Source: CAVTQY01 sp963736975 | GTDB lineage: Bacteria; Pseudomonadota; Alphaproteobacteria; Acetobacterales; Acetobacteraceae | Assembly: GCA_963736975.1 (NCBI GenBank) | Contig: CAVTQY010000003.1 | Coordinates: 94,176-158,175 of the forward strand | Length of the DNA: 64,000 nucleotides | Reading direction: 5' to 3' | Shown here: one piece after another, positions 47,526 through 56,718 of the stretch | Position numbering within the stretch: position 1 is the first letter of the stretch | Layout of the letters: every line of letters starts with the position of its first letter | Translations under genes and position numbers: made by a program | The notes under the pieces: model-generated | The model's database searches: none | What the model saw: only the letters and a program-made list of their open reading frames with translations | What the model was told of the DNA's origin: nothing

Positions 47526-48731
47526 GAGGCCCCCGCGAGTTCGGGCACGCTGTCCCACATGAGACGGGGATCAAACACGCGTACCGCGATCATTGTCAGC
47601 ACGATCACGGCAATGAAGGCCGGCGCACCGCCGCCCGGATGCACGCTGACGAAGCCACCCAGCTGCATGATCGGCATGAAGGTGGCGATGGTGAAGATGT
47701 CCATGTTCGACCACCGTCCGATTTCCTCGACAACGCGGTAGAGCCGCGTCTTCGGCCGCAACTTGCGCGCCGAATGGTGGCGCACGGACCAGAGCAGCCA
47801 GGTCATGCCGATCAGCTTGGCAAGCGGGATGAGGATGCTGACCGCGAAAACAAGCGCGGCGAGCGGCCAGAACCCGGCTTGGAGGAGACGCTCGACGCCG
47901 TAGAAGATCGTCTGATTGCTCGGTTTCCCGAACTCCGTCGTCACGTTCATTGGAAACCAGTTCGCCACCATGTAAAGCGGATAGCTCGCAGCGATCAGTG
48001 CGGCGGCGCGCGCCACCGCGAACGGCTTGCGCATCTGCAGCCGTGCACGGCAGCGCGGGCAGCGCGTGCCTGTCATGCGCGCAGGCAGCACGAGGTCGCA
48101 CTCGGTGCAGCCGATGCGCGGTCCGTGTACCTGGGGAGTCCGGACGCTGGATCATCCGCCAGACCGAACGGGCATCGAGACTGGCGCGGGTCAACATCGA
48201 GAGCGCCGCTGCCGCGACCAGCGACCACCCGCCCGGGCCGATGGTGACCGGAATCTGCGCCGCGATCCGGCTGTAGCCGACCACGGCCCCCAGCAGGAAC
48301 ACGTCCGGCATCGACCAATGGTCGAGCCGCTGCGCCCAGCGGAACACCACTCCCGTCCAGGGCCCCTGCCGGTCCAGCTTGATGCCGGTCAGCGCCGCGC
48401 TGAGCAGGCCGAAGCGGAAAAACGGCAGGATCACGCCTTGCAGCCCGACCACAAGGGCCAGCAGCGGCCAGCCGTCGATCCACATCCCGACGATGCCGGA
48501 GCCGAGCCGGCTGCTGCGATCGAGCCCGAGCACCCGGATCGTCAGCAGTGTGGTGGCATTTGCCGGGATCAGCAGGATCAGCGTGGCGAGCGCGAGGGCC
48601 AGGGCGGCGTCCAGGCTACGCCCGGCTGTCCGCTCCAGCACCTTGTCGCAGCGACAGCAGCTCAGGCGGCTATGCCATTGCAATGCCGGCATGCTCTGGA
48701 TGGTCCCGCAATCGGAGCAGGCAATGATCAT
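47522..48731 (-). pseudogene. pqiA: PqiA, paraquat-inducible protein A, split by one frameshift
   Basis: PqiA is the inner-membrane partner of PqiB. The first half (48731 to about 48125) has the zinc ribbon CSDCGTIQSMPAL, CCRCDKVL and helices LALATLILLIPANATTLLTI. The second half, in another frame (about 48125 to 47522), has the second ribbon CTECD then CPRCRARLQMRKP and helices YPLYMVANWFPMNV, SWLLW-type and IMQLGGFVSVHPG. Both halves match the two-domain PqiA layout and join after PDSPG with a single indel near 48125. The stop overlaps the pqiB start. Since the rest is intact, a sequencing error is possible. Confidence 0.85.
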
Positions 48732-48830
48732 GACCGGGACCGAAACGGCGCCGGTGTGAGCCGGTTCCAGGGGTTCCGGCCGGCCCTGTCACTTGTCTTC
48801 GATAGCCGCCCCTCGCCATTGTAGTGGCCG

Positions 48831-49715
48831 ATGGAAACGCGGCATGGCATCCACGCGGTGGTTTATGCGCTCTTCGATGGGCAGGAGCGCCTCGACCGCG
48901 CGGCAATGCGGCGCCAGGTGGAGCTGTGCCTACAGGCTGGCGTGCACGGCATGGTGACGCTCGGGTTAGCGAGCGAGGCCGCGAAACTGTCCGAGGCCGA
49001 ACGGCGCACGCTGATGGAGTGGGTCGCGGAGGACACCGCCGGCCGCGTGCCGCTGGGCGTCACGATCTCCGGTGCTTCGGCGGCGGAGCAGGTCGCCCTG
49101 GTACGGGCCGCGGAGTCGGTGAAGGCCGACTGGGTGATCCTGCAGCCACCGATGGTCGGCACGTACAGTGCGGCGGAATACATCCGCTTCTTCGGACGCG
49201 TCGCCGATACGGCCGGCATTCCGGTGGCGATACAGAACGCCCCGGCCTATATGGGCCGCGGCCTATCGGTCGAGGATCTGACGGAGCTGGTCGGTCAGCA
49301 TCCGAATGTCCGGCTGCTCAAGGGCGAAGGTCCCGCCTGCGACATCCGCCAGTTCGTCGAACAGAGCGGCCTGCCTGTGTTCAACGGCCGCGGCGGGCTG
49401 GAATTCACCGACAATTTGCGGGCCGGCTGCGCCGGGCTGATCCTGGCGCCCGAACTGATCGACCATGCGGTGCGTGCCTATGAGCTGTTCCGGGGTGGCG
49501 ATCAGCTCGCGGCCGAACTGGGCTATGCGGCGATGCTGCCGGCAATCGTTTTCGTCATGCAGTCGCTCGAAAGCATGATCTGCTACGGCAAGCGGCTGTT
49601 CGGGGCGCGAGCCGACCTCATCGTGCACGACCGCGCGCCGGCAATGCGCCCGAGCGAGTTCGGGCTGGACATCGTGCGCCGGCTTGCCGGCAAGCACGGC
49701 AAGTTCGCGGCATGA
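48831..49715 (+). CDS. Dihydrodipicolinate synthase family protein with altered active site
   Basis: The 294-residue TIM barrel belongs to the DapA/NAL family of class I aldolases. The Schiff-base lysine is K164 (RLLKGEGPAC). The GTxGE-type motif is changed to TLGLASEAAKLS. The proton-shuttle tyrosine (LYN in DapA) is Q135 in VAIQNAPAYMG, and the second tyrosine (PYYN) is lost in LQPPMVGTY. It is therefore unlikely to be the lysine-pathway enzyme; another aldolase or lyase reaction is probable. Its stop overlaps the start of the kynureninase gene (ATGA), suggesting a joint pathway. Confidence 0.88.
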   Translation: METRHGIHAVVYALFDGQERLDRAAMRRQVELCLQAGVHGMVTLGLASEAAKLSEAERRTLMEWVAEDTAGRVPLGVTISGASAAEQVALVRAAESVKADWVILQPPMVGTYSAAEYIRFFGRVADTAGIPVAIQNAPAYMGRGLSVEDLTELVGQHPNVRLLKGEGPACDIRQFVEQSGLPVFNGRGGLEFTDNLRAGCAGLILAPELIDHAVRAYELFRGGDQLAAELGYAAMLPAIVFVMQSLESMICYGKRLFGARADLIVHDRAPAMRPSEFGLDIVRRLAGKHGKFAA

Positions 49716-50884
49716 CGGAGCTGGCGAGCCTGGACCGGGACGATCCTCTCGCCCGGTTCCGTGATATGTTCGAGCTGCCGGAAGGGGTGATCTATCTCGA
49801 CGGCAATTCGCTGGGGCCGCTGCCGAAGCAGACCAGGGCGCGGCTGACCGCGGTCATCGACCGCGAATGGGGGCACGACCTGATCCGGTCGTGGGAGACC
49901 AACGGCTGGATGGAATTGCCGCGACGCGTGGGGGAGAAGATCGGCAAGCTGATCGGCGCGGCGCCGGCCAGCACGGTTGCGTGCGACACCACCTCGGTGA
50001 ACCTGTTCAAGGCGTTGGCAGCGGCGCTGTCGCTACGTCCGGAGCGCCGGGTGATCCTCTCGCAGCGGGGGAATTTCCCGACCGATCTCTACATCGCCCA
50101 GGGCCTGACGGCGCTGCTGGGGCGCGGCCACACGGTGCGGCTGGCCGAGCCGGAGACGATCGAAGCGGCGTTGGACGAGGATGTCTCGGTGCTGATGCTG
50201 ACGCATGTCGATTTCCGCACCGGGCGGATGCACGACATGGCGGGACTGACACGGGCGGCGCACGCGGCGGGTGCGCTGGTGATCTGGGATCTCGCGCATT
50301 CCGCCGGGGCGGTGCCGTTGGATGTGGCAGGGTGCGAGGCCGATTTCGCTGTGGGCTGCGGCTACAAGTTTCTCAATGGCGGGCCCGGTGCGCCCGGGTT
50401 TCTGTATGTCGCGCCTCGGCATCAGGGCGCGCCGACACCGTTGACCGGATGGATGGGGCATGCCGACCCATTCGAGTTCAGCCCGGAGTACCGGCCCGCG
50501 CCGGGCATTGCGCGTGCCCTGGTCGGCACGCCGCACATACTGAGCCTGGCGGCGCTGGAGGTCGGCGTGGATATCGCGCTGGAGGCGGACCCACAGGCGG
50601 TGCGGGTCAAGTCGCTGCGGATGACCGCGCTTTTCATGACCATGGCGGAGGCCGCCGGTTTCCGGGTGATCACGCCGCGCCAGGAGGACCGACGGGGCAG
50701 CCAAGTGTGCCTGTCGCATCCGCGTGCCGAGGCGATCATGCGGGGGCTGATCGCGCGCAGCGTCATCGGCGATTTTCGCCCTCCGGACGTACTGCGGTTC
50801 GGCATAACGCCGCTGACGCTCCGCTATGGGGAGATCGGCGAGGCCGTCGGCATTCTGCAAACCTGCGCCCGCGAGACAGCTTGA
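49712..50884 (+). CDS. kynU: Kynureninase
   Basis: Kynureninase is a PLP enzyme that splits kynurenine to anthranilate and alanine in tryptophan breakdown. The 390-residue protein has IYLDGNSLGPLP, WGHDLIRSWETNGWMELP, ACDTTSVNLFKAL, SQRGNFPTDLYIAQG, LMLTHVDFRTGRMHDM, VIWDLAHSAGAVPLD and the PLP lysine K219 in GCGYKFLNGGPGAPGFLYV. The C-terminal part has VLRFGITPLTLRYGEI. These are diagnostic for KynU. Neither kynA nor kynB is present; the upstream partner is a DapA-like protein. Translation is coupled to it by an ATGA overlap. Confidence 0.96.
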   Translation: MTELASLDRDDPLARFRDMFELPEGVIYLDGNSLGPLPKQTRARLTAVIDREWGHDLIRSWETNGWMELPRRVGEKIGKLIGAAPASTVACDTTSVNLFKALAAALSLRPERRVILSQRGNFPTDLYIAQGLTALLGRGHTVRLAEPETIEAALDEDVSVLMLTHVDFRTGRMHDMAGLTRAAHAAGALVIWDLAHSAGAVPLDVAGCEADFAVGCGYKFLNGGPGAPGFLYVAPRHQGAPTPLTGWMGHADPFEFSPEYRPAPGIARALVGTPHILSLAALEVGVDIALEADPQAVRVKSLRMTALFMTMAEAAGFRVITPRQEDRRGSQVCLSHPRAEAIMRGLIARSVIGDFRPPDVLRFGITPLTLRYGEIGEAVGILQTCARETA

Positions 50885-50956
50885 GACAAAGCGCGGAAAT
50901 GCCGGTTTAAGCTTTCGAGAGCACCCATCTGGGGTTACGGTTTCACGACGTGTGGC

Positions 50957-51285
50957 CATGAGCGAAACCTTCGGCGATCCGCCCCCTCGGTCTCCGGCGC
51001 GAACTTGCGCGCATCGACCGCGATCGCGCGGAAACGCAGAAGCTGTTCGCCGAAACGCAGAAATTATTCGAGACACGCAGGGTGGATTTCGCGGAAATCG
51101 AAAAGCTGAACGCGGAGACCCGCAAGCTGTTCTTGGAATCGCAAAGCTCGATCGCGATCGCCGGATTACTGGGCGGCATCATCACCGTCGCTGGCGCCCT
51201 CTCTGGCACGCTCTGGGACACTGAGAAAGCTTCACGCAAGCCTGCCTTGTCACCCGGCCGGCTTCGTGCTTTGGCCCGTCCATGA
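50957..51285 (+). pseudogene. Small coiled-coil membrane protein, probable frameshift
   Basis: The frame ending at 51285 encodes a repeated coiled coil (ETQKLFAETQKLFET, AEIEKLNAETRKLFLE) followed by a membrane helix (IAIAGLLGGIITVAGALSG). Upstream the same frame runs into LRRELARIDRDRAETQ without a start codon. An ATG at 50957 opens MSETFGDPPP in another frame. One missing base near 50990 would join them into a protein of about 108 residues. If the frameshift is real, a GTG at 51082 could still make a 67-residue protein. The tail overlaps the start of the acyl-CoA synthetase gene. Function unknown. Confidence 0.55.
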
Positions 51286-52814
51286 CCAACTATCCCACCG
51301 ACACGATCATCGATCTGTTGGCTCGCGCCGAGCCGCAGCGCCCGGCGATCGGGGCGCCAGGACGGCCGTGGCTCACGCAGCGCGGCCTGCGCGAACTTGT
51401 GCATCGCACTGTTGCCGACCTGAACGGAATGGGCATCGGCCGCAACGATCGCGTGGCGATCGTCCTGCCGAACGGGCCGGAGATGGCCGCCGCCTTCGTC
51501 GCGATCGGCGCCGGCGCGACGACTGCCCCGCTCAACCCGGCGTACAAGACCGAAGAATTCGCGTTTTATCTCTCTGACCTGAACGCCAAAGCGCTGGTCA
51601 TCGCCGAAGGGATGGAAAGCCCCGCGCGCGGCGTGGCGGCCGAACGCCACATCCCGATCGTGGACTTGGTTCCGGACGATACGGCGGCAGGCCGGTTCAC
51701 GCTGCGGGCCCCCACATCACTGAGCGGAACGCCGGCGACAAGCGGGCCGGCTGAAGCGCAGGACGTCGCGCTGGTTTTGCATACGTCCGGCACGACCTCG
51801 CGACCGAAGATCGTGCCATTGCGGCACGTCAACATCACCGCCTCGGCCTACCATATCGGCGAGACGCTGCGGCTCACGCCCGACGACGTGTGCCTCAACA
51901 TCATGCCGCTGTTCCACATCCACGGGCTGATGGCGGCAACCTTGTCGAGTCTTGCTGCCGGCGCGGCGGTCTGCTGCACGCCCGGGTTCAACGCCTTCCG
52001 CTTCTTCTCCTGGTTCCACGAGGTGCGACCGAGCTGGTACACCGCGGTGCCCACGATGCACCAGGCGATCCTGGGTCTCGCCGGCCGCCACGAGGCGGCG
52101 ATCAAGGCCGGCCGGCTCCGGTTCATCCGCTCCTCTTCATCCTCGCTGCCGCCGCAGGTGATGGAGATGATGGAGCAGACCTTCGGCGTGCCGGTGATCG
52201 AGTCCTACGGTATGACCGAGGCGGCGCATCAGATGGCCTCCAACCCGCTGCCGCCCGGCAAGCGCTATCCGGGTTCGGTCGGCGTCGCCGCCGGGCCGGA
52301 GATTGCCATCATGGATGATACCGGCATGCTGCAACCCGCGGGTGAACTGGGCGAGGTGGTGATCCGCGGCCGCGATGTAACGTCGGGCTATGAGAACAAT
52401 CCGGCAGCCAATGCCGCGGCGTTCACCAATGGCTGGTTCCGTACTGGCGATCAGGGTTTTCTGGACGTAGACGGTTATCTGCGGCTGACCGGGCGGCTCA
52501 AGGAGCTGATCAACCGCGGCGGCGAGAAGATCAGCCCGATCGAGGTCGATATCGTGCTGATGGATCACCCGGCGGTGGCGCAATGCGTCACGTTCGCGAT
52601 GCCACACGCCATGTTGGGCGAGGAGGTCGCCGCCTGCATCGTGGTGCAGGAAGGTCTGACGGTCGCTGAGCATGAGCTGCGCGACTTCGTCGCCGCGCGG
52701 CTGGCGCAGTTCAAAGTGCCGCGCAAGATCATCTTTGTTGAAGAGATTCCGAAAGGCGCGACCGGCAAGCTGCAGCGCATCGGCCTGGCCGAGAAGCTTG
52801 GCCTGACCGCATGA
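51282..52814 (+). CDS. AMP-dependent acyl-CoA synthetase, oxalyl-CoA-synthetase-like
   Basis: The 510-residue adenylate-forming enzyme has ALVLHTSGTTSRPKIVPL (P loop), MPLFHIHGLMAATLSSL, SSSSSLPPQVMEMMEQTFG, ESYGMTEAAHQM, FRTGDQGFLDVDGYL, GRLKELINRGGEKISPIEV and the catalytic lysine in PKGATGKLQR. The combination HVNITASAYHI, WYTAVPTMHQAIL and a compact length resembles the Pcs60/AAE3 group of oxalate-CoA ligases. The true acid could differ. The start overlaps the upstream small gene, and the stop overlaps the next gene, placing it in the kynU-containing run. Confidence 0.9.
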   Translation: MTNYPTDTIIDLLARAEPQRPAIGAPGRPWLTQRGLRELVHRTVADLNGMGIGRNDRVAIVLPNGPEMAAAFVAIGAGATTAPLNPAYKTEEFAFYLSDLNAKALVIAEGMESPARGVAAERHIPIVDLVPDDTAAGRFTLRAPTSLSGTPATSGPAEAQDVALVLHTSGTTSRPKIVPLRHVNITASAYHIGETLRLTPDDVCLNIMPLFHIHGLMAATLSSLAAGAAVCCTPGFNAFRFFSWFHEVRPSWYTAVPTMHQAILGLAGRHEAAIKAGRLRFIRSSSSSLPPQVMEMMEQTFGVPVIESYGMTEAAHQMASNPLPPGKRYPGSVGVAAGPEIAIMDDTGMLQPAGELGEVVIRGRDVTSGYENNPAANAAAFTNGWFRTGDQGFLDVDGYLRLTGRLKELINRGGEKISPIEVDIVLMDHPAVAQCVTFAMPHAMLGEEVAACIVVQEGLTVAEHELRDFVAARLAQFKVPRKIIFVEEIPKGATGKLQRIGLAEKLGLTA

Positions 52815-53785
52815 GGGTCGCGGTGTTCGGCGCCGGCGCTATCGGGGGATTCCTCGGCGCGCGGCTGGCGGCATCGGGCACCGACGTGACGTTCATCGCC
52901 CGCGGCCCGCATCTCGCGGCGATGCAGGCAGACGGGCTGCGGCTGATCACCGGCGGCGAGACGATCACCGTGCGACCGCGCTGCCTCGCGGATGCGGGCG
53001 ACGCCGGTGTGCAGGACTATGTGATCGTCACCCTGAAGGCGCATTCCTTGGCGGGCGCGGCCGGGCAGATCGCGCGGATGCTCGGGCCGCAAAGCACGCT
53101 GGTGACCGGTGTCAACGGTGTCCCCTACTGGTATTTCTACGGATTGGACGGGCCATACCACGACCGGCGGGTGCACAGCGTCGATCCCAGCGGCACGCTT
53201 TGGAAGGTGTTGCCTCCGCCCCAGGTGATCGGCTGCGTCGTATATCCAGCGGCGGAAGTCATCGCACCTGGGGTGATCGAGCACAGCTACGGCGACCGGT
53301 TCACGCTGGGCGAACCGGACGGATCGCGCACGCCGCGGGTCGAGGCCCTGTCGCGCTTGCTGATCGCCGCCGGCCTGAAAGCGCCGATCCGCCCCCGTAT
53401 CCGCGACGAGATCTGGATCAAGCTATGGGGCAATCTCGCCTTCAATCCGATCTCGGCGCTGACCACTGCGACCTTGGACCGCATCACCGGCGACCCGGAA
53501 CTCCGCGCTTTGTGCCGGGCGATGATGTTGGAAGCCAAAGCCGTGGCGGAGGCGCTCGGCAGCCGCTTCGCAATCGATGTGGAGAAGCGGATCGACGGCG
53601 CAGCCGAGGTCGGCGAGCACAAAACATCGATGCTGCAGGACCTGGAACGCGGCCGGCCGATGGAGATCGATGCGTTGTTGGGCGCGGTGGTGGAGCTGGG
53701 GGAGATCGTCTGCAAGGAAATGCCGATCTGCCGCGCGGTGCTGGCGCTGGTGCGCGAGCGCGCGCGCCAGGCGGGGTGTTACTGA
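52811..53785 (+). CDS. Ketopantoate reductase family (PanE/ApbA-like) oxidoreductase
   Basis: The 324-residue protein has the NADP-binding start VAVFGAGAIGGFLGARLAASG, TLKAHSLAGAA, LVTGVNGVPYWY and the C-terminal helical domain with the catalytic lysine in DEIWIKLWGNLAFNPISALT and KTSMLQDLERGRPMEIDALLG. True ketopantoate reductase is about this long, but many paralogues with other 2-keto-acid substrates exist, so the pantothenate role is not certain. Its ATG overlaps the stop of the acyl-CoA synthetase gene (ATGA). It is the last gene of the run. Confidence 0.9.
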   Translation: MRVAVFGAGAIGGFLGARLAASGTDVTFIARGPHLAAMQADGLRLITGGETITVRPRCLADAGDAGVQDYVIVTLKAHSLAGAAGQIARMLGPQSTLVTGVNGVPYWYFYGLDGPYHDRRVHSVDPSGTLWKVLPPPQVIGCVVYPAAEVIAPGVIEHSYGDRFTLGEPDGSRTPRVEALSRLLIAAGLKAPIRPRIRDEIWIKLWGNLAFNPISALTTATLDRITGDPELRALCRAMMLEAKAVAEALGSRFAIDVEKRIDGAAEVGEHKTSMLQDLERGRPMEIDALLGAVVELGEIVCKEMPICRAVLALVRERARQAGCY

Positions 53786-54118
53786 CAGCGGAAATCAAGA
53801 AGCAAGATTCACCACCGAGACGCAGAGATACGGAGAAGACATCGCGAGCTGCCCCGTGCGGCGGCGTGGCGATCCAGGCGCTTGGCGCGACGCTTCCAAA
53901 GTCCTCGGGCTTCGGAGCTGTCATAATTTCTGTGTGCGAGGCGGTTGATGATCTCGCCCGCACTGGGCGGTTGACCCTAGGGATGCAGGCTCGGCCCGGC
54001 AAGCCTGCTCTGGCTTCTGAGCATGTTCCTTGGCTCGATCAAAGCGCTTGTTCCTTCGTCCTGACCTTGCCAATGCCTGAGCGCGACGCCACGCTGGCAA
54101 CCAGAAAGGCGCGGTCTC

Positions 54119-54170
54119 ATACCAGCGGCCCTTTCCGTTGAGTGCTCCGACCGAGCCGGGCCGCTGGTAT
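54119..54170. repeat. Inverted repeat, copy 1 of the ATACCAGCGGCCC family
   Basis: ATACCAGCGGCCC (54119-54131) and its exact complement (54158-54170) are separated by 26 bases. A second copy with a longer stem lies 47 bases further on. The outer 13 bases of both copies are identical, so the two elements share one origin. Confidence 0.8.
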
Positions 54171-54216
54171 CAGAGTCTTGGCTTCGCGCGCGGCCGCCCC
54201 ACCAACCCCGCGCGCC

Positions 54217-54267
54217 ATACCAGCGGCCCGGCGCGGTGGAAGGGTCACCGCGCCGGGCCGCTGGTAT
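54217..54267. repeat. Inverted repeat, copy 2, 22-bp perfect stem
   Basis: The arms 54217-54238 and 54246-54267 are perfectly complementary over 22 bases with a 7-base loop (GAAGGGT). The arm begins ATACCAGCGGCCC as in copy 1. The stem is extremely GC-rich and would fold strongly in RNA or single-stranded DNA. It could be a REP-like or IS200-type mobile unit, or a terminator for the upstream operon. Confidence 0.85.
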
Positions 54268-54279
54268 CAGCCGTCCCGG

Positions 54280-54800
54280 GCGAAGCGCTCCGCGGAGAGG
54301 ATGGCGAATTGGCCCCTCGCTTCTTTCCAGTTGTGGGCAGATCAGTTTGCTGGCGGCGTCATCGCTGGAAAAATGTACCGCGCGTCTTGATGGTTTTGCG
54401 CAGCCTGGCGTTGACGCTTTCGATCGCATTGGTGGTGTAGATCACGCGCCGGATCGCTGGAAACACAAAAAACGGGATCACCCGATCCCAGGCCCGCCGC
54501 CACGCGGAGACGACGGTGGGGAATTTGCATCCGTATTCGCCGGCCGCGAAGGCGTCCAGCGCCGCCAGGGCCGCCTTCGGGCTCGGCGCGGCATAGATCG
54601 GGCGCAGCGCCGCGGCCAACGCCCGGCGATCCTTCCAACTGGCATAATCGAGGCTGTTGCGGATCAGATGCACCAAGCACGTCTGCAACGTATTGGCAGC
54701 AATGTGATGCGCCTGATCTATGTCGATGAAGCGGGGAGATCGAGGCACGGACCTGAAGACCCGCGGCTTTAATGACGTGCTGATCGCGGTCACGGACGGT
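54280..54800. mobile_element. IS256-family insertion sequence remnant
   Basis: Pieces of one IS256-type transposase are present on both strands. On the minus strand, HIAANTLQTCLVHLIRNSLDY to NAIESVNARLRKTIKTRG covers the C-terminal half. The tail then continues out of frame (SSDDAASKLI, NWKEARGQFAILSAERFA) to about 54280. On the plus strand, at about 54755-54820, LKTRGFNDVLIAVTDGLSGD is the segment that normally precedes it. An inversion has therefore cut the element. No terminal inverted repeats or target duplication are evident. It ends against the tRNA-Val gene. Confidence 0.8.
54359..54730 (-). pseudogene. Transposase IS256 family, C-terminal fragment
   Basis: The open frame has the Mutator/IS256 signatures CLVHLIRNSLDYASWKDR, LDAFAAGEYGCKFPTVV with WRRAWDRVIPFF, and the conserved YTTNAIESVNARLRK with the catalytic glutamate. 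The N-terminal DDE aspartates are missing, and a frameshift after KTRG removes the end, so it cannot be active. The remaining 3' sequence can be followed in other frames to about 54280. Confidence 0.85.
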
Positions 54801-54829
54801 CTGAGCGGGGATGGAGGGCCTGATCTGTA

Positions 54830-54904
<75 letters not shown>

Positions 54905-54914
54905 AAGCCGGGCG

Positions 54915-54943
54915 CTTCTATCTCCCGCCGCCACCCCCGGCAA
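54915..54943 (-). promoter_or_regulatory. Candidate sigma-70 promoter of tRNA-Val
   Basis: On the minus strand TTGCCG (54943-54938) and TAGAAG (54920-54915) are spaced by 17 bases, and the mature tRNA begins 10 bases after the -10 box. The same geometry is seen at tRNA-Leu. The match to consensus is moderate. Confidence 0.45.
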
Positions 54944-54997
54944 GCCGCCTGTAAGCTGGGTGGTGACAGCCGCCTGCCCACCTTGTTCAATACCCGC

Positions 54998-55873
54998 ATG
55001 GACCTGCCCGTCGCCGACGTCACGCTGCCGCTGCAAGAGCCGCTCATCGTTCACCGTCCGGTGCACCAGACCGCGCCGATCGTCTTCGCCTCCCCCCATT
55101 CTGGGGCCATCTACCCGCCCGATTTCATCGCCTCCGCGCGGCTCGATGCCCTGAGCCTGCGCCGCAGCGAAGACAGTTTCGTCGATGAGCTGTTCCTGGA
55201 GGCTCCGGCGTATGGCGCCCCCCTGCTCGCCGCCACCTTTCCGCGCGCCTATTGCGACCCTAACCGCGAGCCCTGGGAACTCGACCCCGCCATGTTCGAG
55301 GAGCAGCTCCCGGCCTGGGTCAACACGACCAGCGCGCGCGTCGGCGCCGGGCTCGGCACCATTGCCCGCGTGGTGGCGACTGGCGAGGCGATCTACCGCG
55401 GCAAGCTCCGGTTCGTGGAGGCCGAACGGCGCATCCGACATTGCTGGCAGCCGTATCACGACACGCTGGGAGCGCTGATCGGCGGCACGCGCGCGATGTT
55501 CGGCCATTGCCTGCTGGTGGACTGCCACTCTATGCCGGTTCAGCCGGGCGGCGGTCGCAGCGGCACCGATTTTGTGCTCGGGGACGCGCACGGCACTGCG
55601 TGCGCGCCGCGGATCACAAGGTTCATGGAGCAGATGCTGGACGCGCTCGGCTATGTGGTACGGCGCAACGACCCGTATGCCGGGGGCTATATCACCCGCC
55701 ATTACGGCCGGCCGCGCGAGGGCGTGCACGCACTGCAGCTCGAAATCGCGCGCGGGCTCTACATGGACGAGGCGCGGATCGAACGGCTGGCGCGCTTCGC
55801 CACGGTTCAGCAGGACCTGACGGCGCTGATCGGGCGGCTTGCCGCGGAGGCGGGACGGCTGCTGAGCGCCTGA
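54998..55873 (+). CDS. N-formylglutamate amidohydrolase family protein
   Basis: The 291-residue protein matches the N-formylglutamate amidohydrolase (HutG-like) family. It has PIVFASPHSGAIYPPDFI (metal histidine), RRSEDSFVDELF, FPRAYCDPNREPWELDP, HCLLVDCHSMP, DFVLGDAHGTACAP and ITRHYGRPREGVHALQLEIARGLYMDE. The family ends histidine degradation by releasing formate from N-formylglutamate. No hut genes are near, so another N-formyl substrate is possible. The ATG at 54998 is preferred over a TTG five codons earlier. Confidence 0.94.
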   Translation: MDLPVADVTLPLQEPLIVHRPVHQTAPIVFASPHSGAIYPPDFIASARLDALSLRRSEDSFVDELFLEAPAYGAPLLAATFPRAYCDPNREPWELDPAMFEEQLPAWVNTTSARVGAGLGTIARVVATGEAIYRGKLRFVEAERRIRHCWQPYHDTLGALIGGTRAMFGHCLLVDCHSMPVQPGGGRSGTDFVLGDAHGTACAPRITRFMEQMLDALGYVVRRNDPYAGGYITRHYGRPREGVHALQLEIARGLYMDEARIERLARFATVQQDLTALIGRLAAEAGRLLSA

Positions 55874-55930
55874 TACGCACGGCGGGCCATCTCGCCGGGA
55901 TGGATTCTGCCTCTCGGAACGGCTTCATGG

Positions 55931-56319
55931 TCATAAAACCGAGCGCAGCACTGGTTCCGTTTCGATCAGGCGCAATGCGTCTGCGAGCGTAACCGAGGAA
56001 CGCAGTCGCCACGATTGTCCCGTGTGCCTGTGCCACATGACATCGAAGCGGGTTTCCGCGAGATATTCCTGCACATGGTCGAGACGGGTGACAGCCAACT
56101 CGAATTCGTCGCCGGCATTGTCGAGAAAGCCGGGGCGATCGCGCGTGATAAAGCTGTATTTGCTGCCGCGCCAATTGCCATAGATATTACCGGATAATTC
56201 CAGGACGTTGGGCGAATCTCGGGCAGGAACCGGGGCTTCAGGGTCTCGGCGATGAAGCGCCCGCAGGTTGCGGCGATCGCGGCTTTCTCCTCCGGCGTGA
56301 GCACCTGACCGAGACCCAT
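55931..56319 (-). pseudogene. Hypothetical protein, frameshifted
   Basis: From an ATG at 56319 the frame reads GLGQVLTPEEKAAIAATCGRFIAETLKPRFLPEI and then loses sense near 56200. The neighbouring frame continues NIYGNWRGSKYSFITRDRPGFLD, LDHVQEYLAETRFDVMWHRHTGQSWRL and ends at 55931. The two pieces together form a plausible soluble protein of about 125 residues. I do not recognise a named family. One indel near 56200 would restore it. Confidence 0.55.
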
Positions 56320-56443
56320 CTACGCTTCTGTTTCGGCAGGCGTACCCCCTGAGAATCGCCGATAAGCCCATGTCGAGGCAACGAAAAAAAGCGAACGCAG
56401 CGCGGAGGCCCATCGGAGCGAAAACGATGTCCAAGCCGTTGCG

Positions 56444-56635
56444 GGCGTTTACGCGGATGTTGGACTGCGCGTAATCGAGCGCCGCACAGTTGGTGAGACC
56501 GATGACTCCAAACTTCGTAGCCGCATAGGCCGCCTGCCCCTTGATCCCGATGACTCCAGCACTCGACGAGGTGTTGACGATGGAGCCGCCGCCTTGCTTG
56601 AGCACGATCAGAATTATGTACTTCGCTGCGCTCAC
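56444..56635 (-). pseudogene. Short-chain dehydrogenase fragment
   Basis: Sixty-four codons match the middle of an SDR enzyme: GGGSIVNTSSSAGVIG with the catalytic serine, then AAYAATKFGVIGLTN with YxxxK and LDYAQSNIRVNA. The N-terminal nucleotide-binding half and the C-terminal end are both missing; sequence on either side is unrelated. It is a relic without function. Confidence 0.75.
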
Positions 56636-56718
56636 ACTCGCGGCCTCAATCTTGGGTGCCGGCGGTCTTCACGGAGTCATTCTGAACTCGATCCGGACAA
56701 ATGTCGTCGTCTTCGGGT

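Larger units (their letters stand above)
53786..54279. other. Gene-free repeat-rich stretch
   Basis: About 490 bases after the ketopantoate-reductase-like gene hold no convincing gene. They contain a copy of the 23775-type repeat arm (53804-53821) and two nested inverted repeats built on ATACCAGCGGCCC (54119-54170 and 54217-54267). The end abuts the IS256 remnant. Open frames across it are made of repeat sequence. Confidence 0.6.

Noticed and set aside
46050..47741. 563-codon plus-strand frame opposite pqiB
   Set aside because: It is a shadow of the MCE-domain gene without signal peptide, ribosome site or domain.
53804..54267. Possible CRISPR array because of several repeated palindromes
   Set aside because: The units differ in type and spacing, there are only two of each, and no cas gene is present.
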